A DNA stretch of 64,000 nt from Indibacter alkaliphilus LW1 (GTDB lineage Bacteria; Bacteroidota; Bacteroidia; Cytophagales; Cyclobacteriaceae), in assembly GCF_000295935.2 (NCBI RefSeq), contig NZ_ALWO02000040.1, positions 1-64,000 on the forward strand. The letters run 5' to 3'. This document shows, in pieces, positions 53,839 to 62,500 of this stretch; the stretch's first letter is position 1, and every line of letters starts with the position of its first letter. The notes under the pieces are model-generated. The model was not told the DNA's origin and did not search any database. It saw only the letters and a list, made by a program, of their open reading frames with translations. The translations under genes and the position numbers were made by a program.

Positions 53839-54765
53839 TTACTTCCTCATCAAACTTAAACTGAAGTATCCCCTCCTATCCGTAAAATGACGGTCCCAGG
53901 AAAAACCGGTCTGTGAGGCAATTTTGTCCAGATCTTTGAGACTGTACTTTTGGGAAATTTCCGTATGAATGGTTTCATATTTATCAAAGCTGATTTCCAA
54001 TTCACCGATTTTCACTTTTTGTTCCTCAAGACTTACCAAAAAACTCAAAGCAGATCCGGTAAGGGGATTGTAAACCCCATAATGCTCAAAGGCCTCAATA
54101 CTGAAATCGGCATTCAGCTCCCTGTTGATCCTGTTCAGAAGATTCAGGTTAAATTGTTTGGTAACACCTTCTCTGTCGTTATAAGCTGCACGGATCACAT
54201 GGGGGTTTTTCTTAAGGTCTACTCCCATCAGAAAAAAATCACCGGGCCTGAGAAAATCATTAACAAACTGAATAAACTCCAAGGCTTTGCCATTAGGAAA
54301 ATTACCGATGTTACTTCCCATAAATAAAACCAACCGGGGATTGGTTCTTTCCTTAAGCAAATCCAAAGTATGAAGATAATCTCCAGCTACAGGTTCCACT
54401 TCTAAATCTGGAATCTGTTTTTGTACCAATTCCTTGTTCACTTCGAGGATCTCGGGAGAGATGTCCATAGGTAGGTAAGTAAGCTTATTAAACTTAAGCT
54501 TTGCCTCCTCCAGCATAATCACTGTTTTGGAACCATCACCTGCCCCCAGTTCTATGATATCCAAATCAGAAAAAGGAAGCTCTTTGAGTATATCAGCTGA
54601 ACTTTCCCGAAGGATCTCCACTTCGCATTCTGGAAGGTAATATTCCTCCAATGCCATGATTTTCTGAAAAATCCGGCTTCCCTCTTCATCATAGAAATAC
54701 TTGGAAGGAAGGGATTTTTGAGACTTCTGAAGTCCTTGAATTACATCTTTCAAAAAATTATCCAT
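53839..54765 (-). CDS. egtD: L-histidine N-alpha-methyltransferase
   Basis: A 308-residue SAM-dependent enzyme that trimethylates histidine to hercynine, step one of ergothioneine synthesis. It has SLPSKYFYDEEGSRIFQKIM at the start, the SAM motif LDIIELGAGDGSKT, YLPMDISPEIL, LVLFMGSNIGNFPNG, and the histidine-binding AYNDREGVTKQFNLNLL. Length fits EgtD. It ends the BCCT-egtB-egtD operon, starting 1 bp after the egtB stop. Confidence 0.95.
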   Translation of the reverse strand: MDNFLKDVIQGLQKSQKSLPSKYFYDEEGSRIFQKIMALEEYYLPECEVEILRESSADILKELPFSDLDIIELGAGDGSKTVIMLEEAKLKFNKLTYLPMDISPEILEVNKELVQKQIPDLEVEPVAGDYLHTLDLLKERTNPRLVLFMGSNIGNFPNGKALEFIQFVNDFLRPGDFFLMGVDLKKNPHVIRAAYNDREGVTKQFNLNLLNRINRELNADFSIEAFEHYGVYNPLTGSALSFLVSLEEQKVKIGELEISFDKYETIHTEISQKYSLKDLDKIASQTGFSWDRHFTDRRGYFSLSLMRK

Positions 54766-54766
54766 A

Positions 54767-55921
54767 TCATTTAATTAATCTAAAACCTGAAAAAAGCCAT
54801 CTGCTGGAGGCATGAAAGAAATTGCGGTAAGTTTTACGGCTATGCCCTTTTGGGGTAGCCACCGAAGCACCGCGGAGGACATTCTGATTACTCATAAACT
54901 TACCATTGTACTCTCCAAGAGCACCGGGTGCTTTTTCGAAGCCCGGGTAAGGCAAATAGGCACTGTAAGTCCATTCCCAGAGTTGTCCCCAGTTGAGCTT
55001 ATCGGCTGCTACTTCCCATTCAAATTCGGTCGGCAAGCGCAACCCTTTCCATTCTGCATAAGCATAGGCTTCGTAAAAGCTAATGTGCTGTACGGGTAAG
55101 GATAAGTCTAGCTTTTCAAAGCCCTTCAAGGTGTAATTATACCATTCTCCTTTGTGCTTATGCCAGTATAAGGGAGCAGTAATGTCCTCCTTATTTATAT
55201 AATCCCAGCCTTCTGACAACCAATAATTGAAATCCTGGTATCCTCCTGCTTCCATAAATTCTAAAAACTCTCCGTTGGTAACCAGGTTTTCCGCAATCTC
55301 AAAAGGCCGGATCAGTACCTCATGTTGCCCAAGTTCATTGTCATAACAAAAGCCATCTCCACTGGCACCAATAGCATATACTCCGCCTTCCACTTTCACA
55401 AATCCCTTTTTCACTTCTTGGCTTAAGGAAAATCCTTCACCATAAACAGGAAATGTTGGCTAATTCCCGAGTATATATTTGATATCATAGACCAAAAGTT
55501 CCTGATGCTGCTGCTCGTGGTTGATACCGATTTCTATGACATCCCACACCTCTTGATCTGGATTCTTGTCCAAAAAATCCAGCATCTGTTCGGTCACATA
55601 AGCCCTGTAAGCCATTACTTCCCTGACAGGAGGGCGGCTCATCAAACCTCTGTTTGGCCGGAGTACCCTTTCTCCTGCATTGTTGTAGTAGCTATTGAAC
55701 AGATAAGCAAAATCATCGTGATAGAGCCGATATCCTTTCGAGTAAGGTTCCAAAACAAAAGCCTCAAAAAACCAGGTGGTATGACCGAGGTGCCACTTGG
55801 GTGGGGAAACATCCACCATGGGTTGGGGAACATAATCCTCTATCTCCAGTGGTTCACAGATATTTTCTGAATAACTTCTAGCTTCATCAAATCGCTCTTT
55901 AAGTCGTGAAGTTTTATTCAT
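54767..55921 (-). pseudogene. egtB: Ergothioneine sulfoxide synthase, interrupted by an in-frame amber codon
   Basis: The frame 55921-54767 would encode about 384 residues: DinB-like domain with iron-binding H47, H135 and H139 (WHLGHTTW, NHEQQHQELL), then a formylglycine-generating-enzyme-like domain (GGVYAIGASGDGFCYDNELG, RLPTEFEWEVAADK, LRGASVATPKGHSRKTYRNFF). Codon 154 is TAG at 55460-55462, between AAT and CCA, where the family usually has a glutamine; the frame is otherwise open on both sides. A CAG-to-TAG change is the simplest cause. EgtB forms the C-S bond from hercynine, cysteine or gamma-Glu-Cys and oxygen. A GTG at 55414 could start the C-terminal half separately. Whether the enzyme is lost, read through or assembled from two chains is open. 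Confidence 0.85.
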
Positions 55922-57401
55922 AATTCATTTTTTTCGAAAACAAGATACTAACAAAATAAGCTGCCATTCCCAAAAACATCAGGCTGAAAGGAAAAGCAAA
56001 AACAATCAACATCTGCGAAACAGCCTCCAACAAAGCCTCTTTCCCTATCAAAATCAATCCGATAGTAAAAAGCCCAATCATTAAACCCCAAAACAATCTA
56101 TAGGTTTTGGAAGGCTTTACATTTCCCCGATCAGTAAACATACTTAGTACATAAATTGCAGAGTCCACAGAGGTGATCAAAAATGTAAAAACCAAAACCA
56201 GACCAATAATTTTTGTTATTCCGGCCCAAGGAAAGTAGTCCAGAAAAATAAAAAGTCCTGTATAAATGGATTGGAAGTCCTCAAAAGATGCTTTGCCGGA
56301 TTGAATTAAATGAAAAGCACTTTGACCAAATACTGTAAACCAAATAAATGTACCTAAGGCTGGTACAATTAAGACTGCCAAAACAAATTCCCTAATACTA
56401 CGGCCTTTGGAAATCCTCGCAATAAAAACCCCGGTGAAGGGAGCCCATGCAAGCCAAAATGCCCAATAAAAATAAGTCCAATCCTGTAAGAATTCTATCC
56501 CGACCTGATGGTTCCCTAAATTAAGTGACATGGAAGCAAACTCATAAACATAATTGCCCAGAATATTTAGAAATCCAAACTGAACACCTCCCGACCAACT
56601 CAAAATAGCTACTGATATCAAAAGTACTGTAGCCAGGCTAAGGTTGAAGTTCGAGAGGTTTTTGATGCCTTTTTGCATTCCCAATAATGCTGAAGTTGTG
56701 GCAATGCCTGTGACCACTACAACGGCCATTACTGCTTGAAGGGCATTTGTCGGAATATCACCTAAAGAACCTATTGCCTCCAATAATTGCCTTGACCCCA
56801 AACCCAGTGCTGCAACAACTCCCAATAGGGTACAGACTATAGTCAGAACATTCATCAGCACGGCCAAAATACTGATTTGCGCTTCGCCCGATAAAAGTGA
56901 GGAGCTGAGGGCCGCCGCTTTTTTTACATAGAGTACATAAGCCATGATCAAACCAAATAAGCCATAAAAGGCCCAAGGAGTCAGTCCCCAGTGAAAAAAG
57001 GTGTACTGTAAAGCAAAATCACCTGTACTGAGGATCGATGATCTGGGTGGATTTTGAAAATAAAAAACAGGTTCCTGCACAGCCCTCAATAATAGGCCGG
57101 CTCCCATCCCTGTACTGTAAAGCATGGCTATCCAAGAAAACCAAGAGTAAGCCGGTCTTTCTTGTCCAAATCGGATTTTCCCCCATTTTGAAAAGGCTAA
57201 TACAAAAAGTAGGATAACTGAAAGAAAACCCAAAATCAGATAAAAGAACCCGAAATTTTGAAGTAGCACCACTGTCAATTCTCCAAGCTTTTTCTTAAAA
57301 AAATCAGGGAAAAGAAAAGCGAACCCCAAAAAAAGTATGCAAAATCCCAAAACAGAAATCTTAGTGACTTTTTGAGGTTGTCTCAAAGCTTTTAAAATCA
57401 T
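55914..57401 (-). CDS. BCCT-family transporter in the ergothioneine operon
   Basis: A 495-residue protein of about 12 helices with the BCCT signature YFYWAFWLAWAPFTGVFIARIS. Its TM3 glycine stretch reads YSTGMGAGLLLRAV, unlike the GMGIG of the betaine carrier at 42244, so a different substrate is likely. It overlaps the start of egtB by 8 bp and heads the operon with egtB and egtD. Hercynine and ergothioneine are themselves betaines, so import of either (or of histidine betaine) is an attractive but untested guess. Confidence 0.85.
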   Translation of the reverse strand: MILKALRQPQKVTKISVLGFCILFLGFAFLFPDFFKKKLGELTVVLLQNFGFFYLILGFLSVILLFVLAFSKWGKIRFGQERPAYSWFSWIAMLYSTGMGAGLLLRAVQEPVFYFQNPPRSSILSTGDFALQYTFFHWGLTPWAFYGLFGLIMAYVLYVKKAAALSSSLLSGEAQISILAVLMNVLTIVCTLLGVVAALGLGSRQLLEAIGSLGDIPTNALQAVMAVVVVTGIATTSALLGMQKGIKNLSNFNLSLATVLLISVAILSWSGGVQFGFLNILGNYVYEFASMSLNLGNHQVGIEFLQDWTYFYWAFWLAWAPFTGVFIARISKGRSIREFVLAVLIVPALGTFIWFTVFGQSAFHLIQSGKASFEDFQSIYTGLFIFLDYFPWAGITKIIGLVLVFTFLITSVDSAIYVLSMFTDRGNVKPSKTYRLFWGLMIGLFTIGLILIGKEALLEAVSQMLIVFAFPFSLMFLGMAAYFVSILFSKKMNYE

Positions 57402-57457
57402 AGTGATGTTAAATCCTTTACTTAAATGCGAACTATGATTTCAATATAATTATAATA

Positions 57458-57745
57458 TTATGGCTTTACTTCCACTCCTTTCCAAAAAGCCACATAATCC
57501 TTAATTTCTCGTGCGGCAGGTTTGGTATCGGGATAGTACCAAGCAGCATCTTTGTTGGTTTTACCATCTACTTCCACGTGATAATAGGAGGCGACACCCT
57601 TCCAAGGACAGGTGGTTTGTGTTTCCGATGGTTTGAAAAACTCCTTTTTAATTGTCTCAGCCGGAAAATAATGATTCCCTTCTATTTGTATGGTTTTATC
57701 GCTCTCGGCGATGATTTGATTATTCCAGATTGCTTTCATAGTCAT
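57458..57745 (-). CDS. DUF427 domain protein
   Basis: A 95-residue protein matching DUF427: KAIWNNQIIAESDKTIQIEG, HYFPAETIKKEFF, the CPWKGVASYYHVEVDG core and AAWYYPDTKPAAREIKDYVAFW. Start at 57745 was chosen because earlier in-frame codons fall inside the DUF2062 gene, whose stop is at 57757; ATG 57739 is an alternative. It is a small soluble protein with no assigned reaction, placed 12 bp after the DUF2062 gene and likely co-transcribed with it. Confidence 0.88.
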   Translation of the reverse strand: MTMKAIWNNQIIAESDKTIQIEGNHYFPAETIKKEFFKPSETQTTCPWKGVASYYHVEVDGKTNKDAAWYYPDTKPAAREIKDYVAFWKGVEVKP

Positions 57746-57756
57746 TCTACTTGGTT

Positions 57757-58242
57757 TTAGTCTTTGTAAGATTCTACTTCCTCTTTTATTTTGCTGAGTT
57801 GCCTCCACCTCGCTGTTTGGTAAAGCACTATGTACAATATCAAACATATTGGGGTAGCTATCAAAGCCCAACCTGAAATCGCCATCATGATCCTGGAAGA
57901 AAAGACTGCAATCATCTCTGTAAATCCTCCAGCAATGGAAGCTTGCAGCTGCTCAATGGTCAATGGGTATTTTTCTGCACCATGTACAAATTCCCCTACC
58001 CTGACAAAAGGAATTATGCTTAAGAGTTGCAGTGGTGTAAGCAGATAACTGACACTCAATGCCAAAGGAAGGTTTAGATTTAGCTTCAGGATGACCAATG
58101 TCAACAATACTGTAATAGTCCCCAAAACAGGGAAAACACTGATGTACACTGTCAAGGTCAGACACAAGGCCAATTCTTTTGGATTCAATCCTTTTCGGAG
58201 ATAAAACTTGATCTGATTTTGGATTTTTCTGAAATCCATTCC
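57757..58242 (-). CDS. DUF2062 membrane protein
   Basis: A 161-residue protein with three or four hydrophobic stretches (about residues 30-52, 55-78, 110-150) and the DUF2062 pattern GLNPKELALCLTLTVYISVF, then LTPLQLLSIIPFVRVGEFVHG. Start 58242 (MDFRKIQNQIKF) fits the family better than the 29-residue extension from 58329. Function is unknown, probably inner-membrane. It is divergent from the voltage-sensor gene with 167 bp between starts. Confidence 0.82.
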   Translation of the reverse strand, partial: GMDFRKIQNQIKFYLRKGLNPKELALCLTLTVYISVFPVLGTITVLLTLVILKLNLNLPLALSVSYLLTPLQLLSIIPFVRVGEFVHGAEKYPLTIEQLQASIAGGFTEMIAVFSSRIMMAISGWALIATPICLILYIVLYQTARWRQLSKIKEEVESYKD

Positions 58243-58409
58243 TTGTATTTTTGTTGAAGTTTTGTTTTGACGCTCTTTATACAACCCCCGCAATGGAAAA
58301 ATTGATTCATATATTCGTTGAATTCTCAAAAAAACACAGCGATACTCTAATTTTTCCTAATTTCGAACTCCAAAAAGGATTATTACATTTTTTATAACAG
58401 ACTTGATTT

Positions 58410-59498
58410 ATGGCTGAAAAAGAAAATCTCAACAAACAAGATCTTATCAGTAAGCTTCAAGATTGCAATAACCCCTACATTCTCTTCCAGGTCAATCAGA
58501 TTCTTAGAAGGCAGGAAAAGCTTGAAGAAATCAAATCCGTTGCCGAAGATTACCCGATGTTTTTGGAAGAATCTGCACCCAGAGATATGCGGATCATGAC
58601 CCATCAACATCCTCCCAAAGGTTCCCTTCTGGCAAAATACGAGAATGCGATGACACCCCTTATGTACACTCTGGGCTTGTTTATGCTTATCCTGGCAGCA
58701 GCTTTGATCAACTTGCTGGCCCATGAGGGTGAAAATATCAGCGTTGCAATCTTTCAAAGCAAGGTAGCTATCCTTTACCTGATAGGCTGGGCAGCGTTTA
58801 TTCTGGAATTTGGGATAATGCTCTTTGTGAAAAATAAAAGCAAGGCTGAATTAAACAGATTTCAATTTATTGGCAGAATGCAGGCTTTGCTTTTTCCTCC
58901 CTCAAGGATGGGAGGAAGGCACTTGATGGATCCTGACATACAATGGATCCCTTTTATGGGCTGGTCCCACAGGAATGAAGGCTTGCTGAAGTATTTGAAA
59001 GAGAAATTCTCCATTCCAATGATTGTAATTGCCCTACTGATTATCCCGGTCTTGGTGATTGAGTGGAAGTTTTATGATCAGGTTGAAAATTATCTGCAAA
59101 CAGATTTGTCATTTGTATTAGACCTTGCCCAGGCATTTATCTGGCTGGCTTTTGCTTTTGAGTTTATTTTAATGGTATCCATTAGCCGTGAAAAACTCGA
59201 ATATGTCCAAAAAAACTGGATAGACCTTCTGATCATTCTTTTGCCGTTTATTGCCTTTGTCAGGACCATGCGCATCATCAAGGTGGCTAGATTGTCTCAG
59301 CTTGCGCGTGGCTATAAGTTGCGGGGTCTTTTGATGAAGGCCCGGCAGGGACTGTTTTTTGCGGGTTTTTTCTACAGAATACTGACTTTCAGAAACTTTC
59401 AAATGAAGACTATCAAGAAAAAACTGGAAAAGAATCAAAAGGAAAGAGAAATTCTTGAGGATGAACTCATTGAACTTTACAGAAATATCCGAAGTTAA
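58410..59498 (+). CDS. Voltage-sensor domain protein without pore
   Basis: A 362-residue membrane protein. After a helical N-terminus and two helices (about 82-103, 118-140) comes a voltage-sensor fold: S1 about 201-218, S2 about 236-257 with E251 (FAFEFILM), S3 about 269-283 with D272 (WIDLLIILLPF) and S4 with R285, R288, K291, R294 at three-residue spacing (FVRTMRIIKVAR). After S4 there is no pore loop or selectivity filter. The C-terminus is a charged coiled coil (about 330-358), like the layout of the Hv1 proton channel. It may be a voltage-gated proton channel or a sensor coupled to another protein. Confidence 0.75.
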   Translation: MAEKENLNKQDLISKLQDCNNPYILFQVNQILRRQEKLEEIKSVAEDYPMFLEESAPRDMRIMTHQHPPKGSLLAKYENAMTPLMYTLGLFMLILAAALINLLAHEGENISVAIFQSKVAILYLIGWAAFILEFGIMLFVKNKSKAELNRFQFIGRMQALLFPPSRMGGRHLMDPDIQWIPFMGWSHRNEGLLKYLKEKFSIPMIVIALLIIPVLVIEWKFYDQVENYLQTDLSFVLDLAQAFIWLAFAFEFILMVSISREKLEYVQKNWIDLLIILLPFIAFVRTMRIIKVARLSQLARGYKLRGLLMKARQGLFFAGFFYRILTFRNFQMKTIKKKLEKNQKEREILEDELIELYRNIRS

Positions 59499-59604
59499 AA
59501 GCTATCGGAAAAATTGATTCGTTGCTCTGATCTAAATTATTTTTGAATCCTGTAGAAGACAAATTAAAGCTATCTCTTACCTAATAACTTCTTTTGCTCT
59601 TTTG

Positions 59605-60342
59605 TTATCTGATGGTTTCCACTTTGACATTTTCCAACAAAATATCAGAAAGTAATTCAAGTTCCCCTGCTTTGAAAAGGTCTTCCATTTCTTCTAATGA
59701 GGCCCCCTTAACCTTGGGCTTATAGTTTTCATAATCCTGCAGTACCAGACCTTCTATTTCGTGTCTATTGCTTACTTTTCGGAACCGTACCCCTCCCCCT
59801 TCGGTCAGGTATGAATAGGCCAAATAGTCAGTCAAATAAGTATCCTGATTGATCCAATACAAAAATTCATCTTCAAAATCTTCTCCTCCCCCATCTTCGG
59901 AAAAGGTCACTTTCACCAGGTGATATTTCTGATCCTCAATTTCAGATTCACCAAGATAAGTCTTGAATACAGCCGGGTCATTTAAGCCATAAGGAAGAAA
60001 AGCAAAATATGCCACTGAATTTACGGAATTGGAATAGGCTTTTACCCATTTTTCTTCCAGTTCGACTTGTGTTCCATTCACCGTCCTAACAAATCCGGAA
60101 TTGTTCAAAACGTCTCTCACCAAGCCTGTGGAGTCGGTAAATTGACGCAGGTATTCAAATGCCTCGGAAGATTTAAAAATCTCATAATACCTGTCTCTAA
60201 AATCAAAACTGACTCTGACCTTTTCAAATTGCATGCCTCCATGAGCAAGAATGGCCTTATCAATGATTTTTTCTGCTTCGGATTTTTGACTACAGGAGCT
60301 GATAACAGTCATTGCAAGAAAAAGGTAAAGAAAGAATCTCAT
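59605..60342 (-). CDS. DUF6503-like lipoprotein (copy 2)
   Basis: A 245-residue lipoprotein (lipobox VISSC, about residue 16) with the family-like start AEKIIDKAILAHGGMQFEKV and a beta-rich body ending in a short helix. Start 60342 gives a clean lipoprotein signal; the longer frame from 60438 adds residues overlapping the upstream gene. It resembles the adjacent 60435-61169 protein in the IID/EKSIEAHGGW region, so the two are tandem paralogues. A role in outer-membrane or carbohydrate handling cannot be shown. Confidence 0.7.
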   Translation of the reverse strand: MRFFLYLFLAMTVISSCSQKSEAEKIIDKAILAHGGMQFEKVRVSFDFRDRYYEIFKSSEAFEYLRQFTDSTGLVRDVLNNSGFVRTVNGTQVELEEKWVKAYSNSVNSVAYFAFLPYGLNDPAVFKTYLGESEIEDQKYHLVKVTFSEDGGGEDFEDEFLYWINQDTYLTDYLAYSYLTEGGGVRFRKVSNRHEIEGLVLQDYENYKPKVKGASLEEMEDLFKAGELELLSDILLENVKVETIR

Positions 60343-60434
60343 ATTTAGAGAGGTGTCTGGGGTTGAATATATTTTTTTGAAAGGAAGCTCTATAAGCATG
60401 CAGGAAGTCTTCAGTTTATTTGTAATGAGTCTTC

Positions 60435-61169
60435 TCATTTATCCACATCATACATACCATATCCATAAATAGCTCGTCGGTACAAATGGTTCCCTAAAGA
60501 ATCCACCCTAAAACTTTCTCTCTGAGCGGGCATCAACAAACCAAAAGTACGGTCCCAACCTTGATTGTAAACTAAGCTGTAATGATCACTTGTTTTTACC
60601 TTATATGCATAGAGTTCAAAGCTTGATGGGTCGAAATAGTACCACCACTCATCAACACTCGGGTCATTTGGGTCGCCGTCAATGACTTTGACAGTTTCCA
60701 TCATCAATCCTCCTGTTAGTTCAGTTTTCCCTTCGTAGCTGAGCACCTTTCCCGCATCCAAAAGGTCAAAGGGCTTGCTCAATACATAAAAAGCTGCATC
60801 AATATCCTTTTTCTTAGCTGCTAAAAACCCTTTGTTTTGAATATCATTGCTCCCCATCCAATATTGGGTTTTCTTTCCGTCGAAAGTCACTCTATGGGCA
60901 ATTCCATCCTTCTCCCAGCTCATTTTAGCTTCAAAATAAGGCTTAAGGCGAAATGTATTCTCCTGTGTCACATAAGATTCCGGTTCACCGGATTCATCAA
61001 AGAGCCAAATCTCCCGTACCATGGAAATGGACTGAACCTGTTCCCAAGCCTGCCAACCTCCGTGAGCTTCTATGGATTTTTCTATAATCGAAACGGCCTG
61101 CTTGTCGCGGGCGGAACAGGAGGAAAGTAAAGTGATAAAAATTACTACAAAGAAATATTTATTGTTCAT
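60435..61169 (-). CDS. DUF6503-like lipoprotein (copy 1)
   Basis: A 244-residue lipoprotein (lipobox LLSSC, about residue 18) beginning AVSIIEKSIEAHGGWQAWEQ after the signal, with repeated strands such as MVREIWLFDESGEPESYVT and DEWWYYFDPSSFELYAYKVK. The domain seems to be the DUF6503 type common in Flavobacteriia and Cytophagia. It lies between the membrane glycosyltransferase (11-bp overlap) and its paralogue, in one orientation. Function is unknown; the repeated AHGG motif may bind a ligand. Confidence 0.7.
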   Translation of the reverse strand: MNNKYFFVVIFITLLSSCSARDKQAVSIIEKSIEAHGGWQAWEQVQSISMVREIWLFDESGEPESYVTQENTFRLKPYFEAKMSWEKDGIAHRVTFDGKKTQYWMGSNDIQNKGFLAAKKKDIDAAFYVLSKPFDLLDAGKVLSYEGKTELTGGLMMETVKVIDGDPNDPSVDEWWYYFDPSSFELYAYKVKTSDHYSLVYNQGWDRTFGLLMPAQRESFRVDSLGNHLYRRAIYGYGMYDVDK

Positions 61170-62481
61170 ATAGATTCCTCTTGGGATATATAGTTTTAAT
61201 TAAGGGCGAAATTAGAAAGAAAATCAATATCCCATACTCCAAAAATATCAAAACAAAACTTTCTGCTACCGGGTCTGATCTGTAAGCACTATAGGACAAA
61301 AAAACCAAGCCAGTCCACACCAAAAACACCCTGTCACGAACCAATACCCCTAGGCCAAATGCCGGTATCAAATACCAAGGGTGTACCACTGGCTGTAACA
61401 AGAGGTAAATCAAATATATCCATACGGCACCTTGGGTAATCTGGGAGAACGAAGCCACCTTCCAGAAGTATGAAAAAATCAATATTGAAACCAAAGTCAC
61501 CACACTCAAAGTCGGCCCTAGGTAAATCTGCGGATTATACCCAACTACACCTGCCCAAACCTCCCTTATCAAATAATATACTGATGCGTTGAACTCAAAT
61601 TTGCTTTGATAAAGCCGGAAACTTTCCCAAAAGCCCTGATGGCCATTCCCCAAAATCAGAGGTATCAGGAATACGGAAATCAGAATCATTGAAGTCAAAA
61701 GAAATTTCCACAATTGTTTTCCTGACCAAGACTTCAACCATAAAGGACCTAATATTAAAGGAGTCAGTTTCAGACCAGAAGCCAATGACCAACCCAAAGC
61801 AGCTGAGTATACCTTTTTTTTCTCCCAGAAGTATATCCCCAACAAAAGCCCAGTAAGGACAAGTCCTTCAAAGTGTAGATTCCCGGTCAATTCCAAAATC
61901 ACTAAGGGATTGAAGGCATAGAGCCATAGAAAATTCAAGGAAAGTCCTTTCAATCTGATGATCTTGAATAGCAGTAAAAAAGACAATCCTTCAAATACCA
62001 AAATCACCAGACGTAGCAAAATGATATTCCAAAGCAGTTCTTCACCGGCCAGGCTGCTTACCCAAAATATCACCTGATGCACGGGTGGGTACACTGAATA
62101 ATACTCAGGTGAATTCATATTGGATAACAAATGACTCCAGTATGAAAAGTCATGTTCAGGGTGTAGCTTGTCCAAGACCTCAACTGGCAAAAAACTGTAA
62201 GGATTAATACCATTGGCGATCAATTGCCCATCAAAAACAAAACGGTAAAAATCATCAGATAAAACAGGAATTGCAGGCAACAAAATCAACCTGATGAGTA
62301 AAGCAGCCAGTAAACCCTCATTGAGTCCAATTTCAATCTTTTCTCTATAAATGACCTTGTAATAAAGTCCGAATAAAAAAGTGTAAAGCCCAAGCTGCCA
62401 ACCAAAATCAGTTCTTTCGAAATGATAGTTCATCAAAGCAAGTGCAAAGAGAACAGCAATCAGCAGTAAGGCTTTTTTCAC
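61159..62481 (-). CDS. Polytopic mannosyltransferase-like (GT87/GT-C) membrane protein
   Basis: A 440-residue protein with about ten hydrophobic helices. The segment LPAIPVLSDDFYRFVFDGQL with a DD pair in the first periplasmic loop, followed by ANGINPYSFLP, is typical of polyprenol-phosphate-dependent GT-C mannosyltransferases. Later FNPLVILELTGNLHFEGLVL and SGLKLTPLILGP repeat the family pattern. It should act in the inner membrane on a lipid-linked sugar. It heads the three-gene set with the DUF6503 lipoproteins, whose function may thus be in glycan or envelope modification. Confidence 0.75.
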   Translation of the reverse strand: MKKALLLIAVLFALALMNYHFERTDFGWQLGLYTFLFGLYYKVIYREKIEIGLNEGLLAALLIRLILLPAIPVLSDDFYRFVFDGQLIANGINPYSFLPVEVLDKLHPEHDFSYWSHLLSNMNSPEYYSVYPPVHQVIFWVSSLAGEELLWNIILLRLVILVFEGLSFLLLFKIIRLKGLSLNFLWLYAFNPLVILELTGNLHFEGLVLTGLLLGIYFWEKKKVYSAALGWSLASGLKLTPLILGPLWLKSWSGKQLWKFLLTSMILISVFLIPLILGNGHQGFWESFRLYQSKFEFNASVYYLIREVWAGVVGYNPQIYLGPTLSVVTLVSILIFSYFWKVASFSQITQGAVWIYLIYLLLQPVVHPWYLIPAFGLGVLVRDRVFLVWTGLVFLSYSAYRSDPVAESFVLIFLEYGILIFFLISPLIKTIYPKRNLYEQ

Positions 62482-62500
62482 ATCAATAAATGGAAAATGA

